From the NCBI RefSeq assembly GCF_004134865.1, contig NZ_SDPO01000004.1, forward strand, positions 545,673 through 609,672: a DNA stretch of 64,000 nt. Direction: 5' to 3'. The position numbers and the translations under genes were made by a program. Source of the stretch: Agromyces fucosus. GTDB lineage: Bacteria; Actinomycetota; Actinomycetes; Actinomycetales; Microbacteriaceae. Shown here one piece after another: positions 61,207-64,000 of the stretch. The stretch's first letter is position 1, and each line of letters starts with the position of its first letter. The notes beneath the pieces are model-generated. The model was not told where the DNA came from. It saw only the letters and a program-made list of their open reading frames with translations, and ran no database searches.

Positions 61207-62844
61207 GTCGGCGAAGCGCAGCATGCCGTCGTCGACGAGCGTGCGCACCGCCGGCAGCAGCTCGGCCGCGAGCGCCGTCTCGTCGACCTCGAGCAACTGG
61301 GCGAGGGCCGCGACGATCGCTCCGATCGACAGCTCGCCGTCGCTTGCCCCGACGAGGGCCGCGAGCCCGGTGTCGAGGCTGATCGCACGCCCGAAGCCAC
61401 CGCCCTGTCGCAGCAGCATCGCCGTCGGGTCGTCGTCGCCCGGCCAGTAGTGGCGCTCCTCAGTGACATCGCCCGCGGTCGTGAAGCGGGCTGCGGCGAG
61501 CGCGGTGTCGTCGAGTGCCGCCTGGCGGTCGTGCCCGGCGAGGCACTCGGCGAGGTGTGCGCCGAGCCCGGCATCGTTCGCGCCGAGCGGTCCGTGCAGG
61601 CGCTCGAGTCGCGCGAGCCGACCCTCATGCGCATCGGATGCCGCGGCATCCGCACGCCGCAGCAGCACATAGCCGAAGCCGACGCGCTCGACCCCGCGCG
61701 CGGCGAAGTCGTCGAGCCAGACGTCGTACAACCGGTCGAACTCCGCCGTGCCCGGCTTCGTGCCGCCGTCGCGGATCCACGTCTCGGCGTATTCGGTGAC
61801 GTGCTGCACCTCGCGCTCGACCACCCAGTGCTCGAGTGCGGCAGCCCAGCCGCCGACGCGTTCGAGGCCGTCGGCCGCGCCGTCATCCACGGCGCCGCCG
61901 ACGCGATACTCCCAGTTGCCGAGCAGCTGCGCGACGCCGCCCGGTTCGAGGTGCTCATGGGCTTCCCGGATCACGGCTTCGACGAGCGCATCGCCGACCA
62001 TTCCGCCGTCCCGGTAGTCGTATTCGGGCACGCCCTCGACGCGCGGCGTGATGACGAAGGGCGGATTCGAGACGATGCGATCGAACCGCTCCCCCGCGAC
62101 GGGCTCGAAGAGGCTGCCGAGCCGCAGCTCGACGCCGTCGATGCCGTTCAGCACGAGGTTCAGTCTCGCGATCCCGAGCGCACGCTCCGAGATGTCGGTC
62201 GCCACGATGTGCTCGGCGAACCGGGAGGCGTGCATCGCCTGGATGCCGCAGCCCGTGCCGAGGTCGAGCACGCGCCTCGCCGGCGTCGGCAGCATGAGCC
62301 CCGAGAGCGTCATCGAGGCGCCGCCGACGCCGAGCACGTGATGCTCGCCGAGCGCGTGCCCGAGAGCGAGCTCGCCGAGATCCGAGAGGATCCACCATTC
62401 AGCGCTGCCGTAGGCGTCCGCGAATGCGTACGGTCGAAGGTCGCGCCGTGCACGAACGGATGCCTCGCGAGCCGTCACGTCGGCATCGCCGTCGTCACCG
62501 GCGTCGCCGACGAGCCCGAGCTCGATCGCTCCGTCGACCCCGAGCCCCGCGAGCGCCTCCGCGAGCTCGGCGCGGGGCACGGCGACCCCGAGCACGAAGA
62601 GCTCGGCGAGGGTCGCGAGATCCGCAGATGCCCCGTGCTCTCGCCGACGGGCATCGAGCACCCGCCGAGCCGGTACACGTTCGCCGCGGTGCAGGGCGGC
62701 CGCGGCGTCCTCACCCCAGAGCGCCTCGAGCGCGGGGACCGTGAAGTCAGCGGCGACGAGGTCGGCGCGGAGGAGTTCGAGGAGACGGTCCGCACGAGCC
62801 TCGTCGGCGAGGATCAGGGGTGACGGTTCGGGCTCGGTGCTCAT
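61204..62844 (-). CDS. Methyltransferase with DUF7059-type N-terminal domain
   Basis: 546 residues. The N-terminal helical domain (about 1-110, ADRLLELLRADLVAADFTVPALEALWGEDA) is typical of actinobacterial methyltransferases of this group. The SAM domain (about 165-340) has VLDLGTGCGIQAMHASRF and the catalytic NPPF in RIVSNPPFVITPR, as in N5-glutamine and base methyltransferases. The C-terminal 200 residues are helical with no clear family. A protein or nucleic acid amide nitrogen is the likely target. ATG 62844, with TTGAAT 6 nt upstream and no ribosome-binding site. Confidence 0.85.
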   Translation of the reverse strand: MSTEPEPSPLILADEARADRLLELLRADLVAADFTVPALEALWGEDAAAALHRGERVPARRVLDARRREHGASADLATLAELFVLGVAVPRAELAEALAGLGVDGAIELGLVGDAGDDGDADVTAREASVRARRDLRPYAFADAYGSAEWWILSDLGELALGHALGEHHVLGVGGASMTLSGLMLPTPARRVLDLGTGCGIQAMHASRFAEHIVATDISERALGIARLNLVLNGIDGVELRLGSLFEPVAGERFDRIVSNPPFVITPRVEGVPEYDYRDGGMVGDALVEAVIREAHEHLEPGGVAQLLGNWEYRVGGAVDDGAADGLERVGGWAAALEHWVVEREVQHVTEYAETWIRDGGTKPGTAEFDRLYDVWLDDFAARGVERVGFGYVLLRRADAAASDAHEGRLARLERLHGPLGANDAGLGAHLAECLAGHDRQAALDDTALAAARFTTAGDVTEERHYWPGDDDPTAMLLRQGGGFGRAISLDTGLAALVGASDGELSIGAIVAALAQLLEVDETALAAELLPAVRTLVDDGMLRFAD

Positions 62845-62880
62845 TCGACCATTCAAGCGCACCGGCGCCGGCGCGGCCCC

Positions 62881-62978
62881 GTCAGCGAGTCGCGACATCC
62901 GGGACCAGCGGGAACGCCCCGATGCCAAGCGGTCCGGTCAGCGAGTCGCGAGATCCAGGACCAGCGGGAACGCACCGA
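62881..62978. repeat. 42-bp direct repeat spanning a stop codon
   Basis: Copies at 62881-62922 and 62937-62978, offset 56 bp, differing at three positions. The second holds the C-terminal codons and TGA of the RBBP9-type hydrolase. The first, in the spacer, still encodes a GAFPLVPDVATR-stop version of that tail in a different frame. Confidence 0.9.
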
Positions 62979-63495
62979 AGCCGTCGTCGATCGTGAGGTG
63001 CCCGCCGCCCGTCACCGTGACGTGCTCGGCCCCGAGCGGCTCCGCGAACACGCGTCCGGCGCCCTCGGGGCAGTAGGGGTCTGCGTCGCCGGCGATCACG
63101 ACGACCTCTGCGGCGGCGGCGTCCACGGCGTCGCCGCCGAGGGCGAACCCGGCGATGCCGGGGATCCCCCGGAGTACCGGGTCCGAGACCGGGGCGACGA
63201 GCAGCAGACGGGATGCCGCGGCATCCGTTCGCCCTGCTGCCGCACGCCGGGCCGCGAGCGCGAGCCACGCGGCGCAGCCGAGGCTGTGGCACACGACGGT
63301 CAGCGATGCCGCGTCGGTGCCGAGCAGTTCGCGCTCGATCGCGGCGATCCAGTCGTCGAGCACGGGCTCATCGGGCTCAGGCAACTGCGGGTAGCGAACC
63401 GCGGCCCCGCTCCCCTCGAGCTCGGCGGCGAGCCAACGTTGCCAGTGCCCGTCGGGGCGCCGGTTCTCGTAGCCGTGCAGGATCAGGTACTGCAA
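62938..63495 (-). CDS. RBBP9/YdeN-family serine hydrolase
   Basis: 185 residues of compact alpha/beta hydrolase. QYLILHGYENRRPDGHWQRWL leads, the nucleophile is in VVCHSLGCAAWLAL (about 73), the Asp in VIAGDADPYCPE, and the His in VTGGGHLTIDDG. Active residues are complete, but substrates of this family are unknown. It uses a TTG start at 63495 with GGGAGG 9 nt upstream. Its 3' end is duplicated downstream. Confidence 0.88.
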   Translation of the reverse strand: MQYLILHGYENRRPDGHWQRWLAAELEGSGAAVRYPQLPEPDEPVLDDWIAAIERELLGTDAASLTVVCHSLGCAAWLALAARRAAAGRTDAAASRLLLVAPVSDPVLRGIPGIAGFALGGDAVDAAAAEVVVIAGDADPYCPEGAGRVFAEPLGAEHVTVTGGGHLTIDDGFGAFPLVLDLATR

Positions 63496-63693
63496 AACTC
63501 GTGCCTCCCGGGCGTCGTCCGCCGTGGCGGGTCCCGGCAGTGCGCACCATTCAATCAGGTGACCGGCATGACGACGATGTCGACCGTCATCCGTTCGTCA
63601 TCTGGCGTACATGTCGGGTTGCGCTCTGTAACCCTGCCGTCACACGGTGCGTTTAGCGTTGATTACGATCGAACGAGGCGAGGGGAGGCGCGC

Positions 63694-64000
63694 ATGGCAG
63701 AGTCGACGACTCTGGAGCGGCTGCGTCAAGACGCACGCGACGAGCTCTCGGCGCTCATCGAGCTCCGATGCCGCCTCGGCGAAGACCCGTGGGTGTTCCT
63801 GCCCGACCTGCCGTCGGTCGACGAACAGGTCGTCGCGACGCTGCGCGAAGACCGGCTCCACTCCGAACGCTGGCGCACGGTGCGAGCACGTGCGTACCAC
63901 CCGGCCGCCCGCGAGGGAGACGTCGCGAAGTTCGAGTACGAGTTGCTGCGCGAGATCGCCCTCGAGCACCCCGAGCTCAGCTCTGCGGTGTGGTTGGTGC
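63694..64000 (+). CDS. Unrecognised protein, 3' truncated by the window edge
   Basis: ATG 63694 has GGGGAGG 5 nt upstream, and the frame is open to the window end (about 102 residues seen). The start is helical and charged (TTLERLRQDARDELSALIELRCRLGEDPWVFLPDLPSVDEQVV). I see no signal peptide or membrane segment and do not recognise a family. A TAGCGT-like -10 lies about 40 nt upstream. Confidence 0.7.
   Translation, partial: MAESTTLERLRQDARDELSALIELRCRLGEDPWVFLPDLPSVDEQVVATLREDRLHSERWRTVRARAYHPAAREGDVAKFEYELLREIALEHPELSSAVWLV

Overview
The window is very GC-rich, almost free of mobile DNA, and reads as chromosomal sequence from an actinobacterium of the Microbacteriaceae (Agromyces-like). 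The reasons are third-codon-position GC near saturation, GTG/TTG starts, 4-nt ATGA/GTGA gene overlaps, many leaderless promoters, and typical gene pairings (tRNA-Gln/glmU/prs, rsmI/pmt, metG-tatD-rsmA-ispE, a DUF222-HNH protein behind a LexA box). The genus is an inference from gene content, not from a search.

Layout. 0-6 kb: 3' part of an SGNH esterase, pth, rplY, gnd, two DUF202 membrane proteins with a small membrane protein, and a VOC protein. 6-11 kb (minus): glmU, prs, an acyl-CoA ligase and an HTH protein, with tRNA-Gln(TTG) and a MarR gene beside them. 11-17 kb: a Zur-box-controlled AztD-like zinc lipoprotein, a low-complexity spacer, an SOS-box-controlled DUF222-HNH protein, and the MetQ-MetN-MetI methionine importer. 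17-26 kb (minus): an ABC-F ATPase, ispE, a DUF4287 protein, rsmA, tatD, metG, a quinone-oxidoreductase-like enzyme and rsmI. 26-33 kb: pmt, an epoxide hydrolase diverging from a YeiH-type exporter, then a four-gene operon (membrane protein, XRE regulator, two MDR reductases). 33-39 kb: a carbohydrate locus behind an 18-bp palindrome (MFS carrier, a GH2-DUF2804 fusion, LacI regulator), then an SMR guanidinium exporter under a guanidine-III riboswitch. 39-47 kb: a monooxygenase-fold protein, metY and a CoA-binding protein, a secreted CocE-type hydrolase, and an HTH/Clp-N/ABC exporter operon. 47-56 kb: acetyltransferases, a BTAD-NB-ARC regulator convergent with a DrrAB-type exporter, and L-serine dehydratase. 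56-64 kb: a rhodanese, a Na+/H+ antiporter, an M18 aminopeptidase, a J-domain/NERD-like fusion, a DUF1761 protein, a methyltransferase, an RBBP9-type hydrolase and the start of an unrecognised gene.

Themes. (1) At least a dozen genes have a TANNNT hexamer ending exactly 6 nt before the start codon, so they are probably leaderless; the Zur box, the LexA box and one perfect palindrome sit on such promoters. (2) Several gene 3' ends, with their stop codons, are tandemly copied into the neighbouring spacer (near 24.2, 30.4, 52.9, 59.5, 61.2 and 62.9 kb), and one gene 5' end is duplicated to make an upstream mini-ORF (60.65 kb). (3) GGATGCC/GGCATCC is strongly over-represented in coding DNA against the GC3 bias. 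The best candidates for less-described biology are the GH2-DUF2804 sugar locus, the guanidine-III-controlled exporter, the XRE/membrane/MDR operon, the J-domain/NERD fusion with a degenerate nuclease motif, and the stop-codon duplications.
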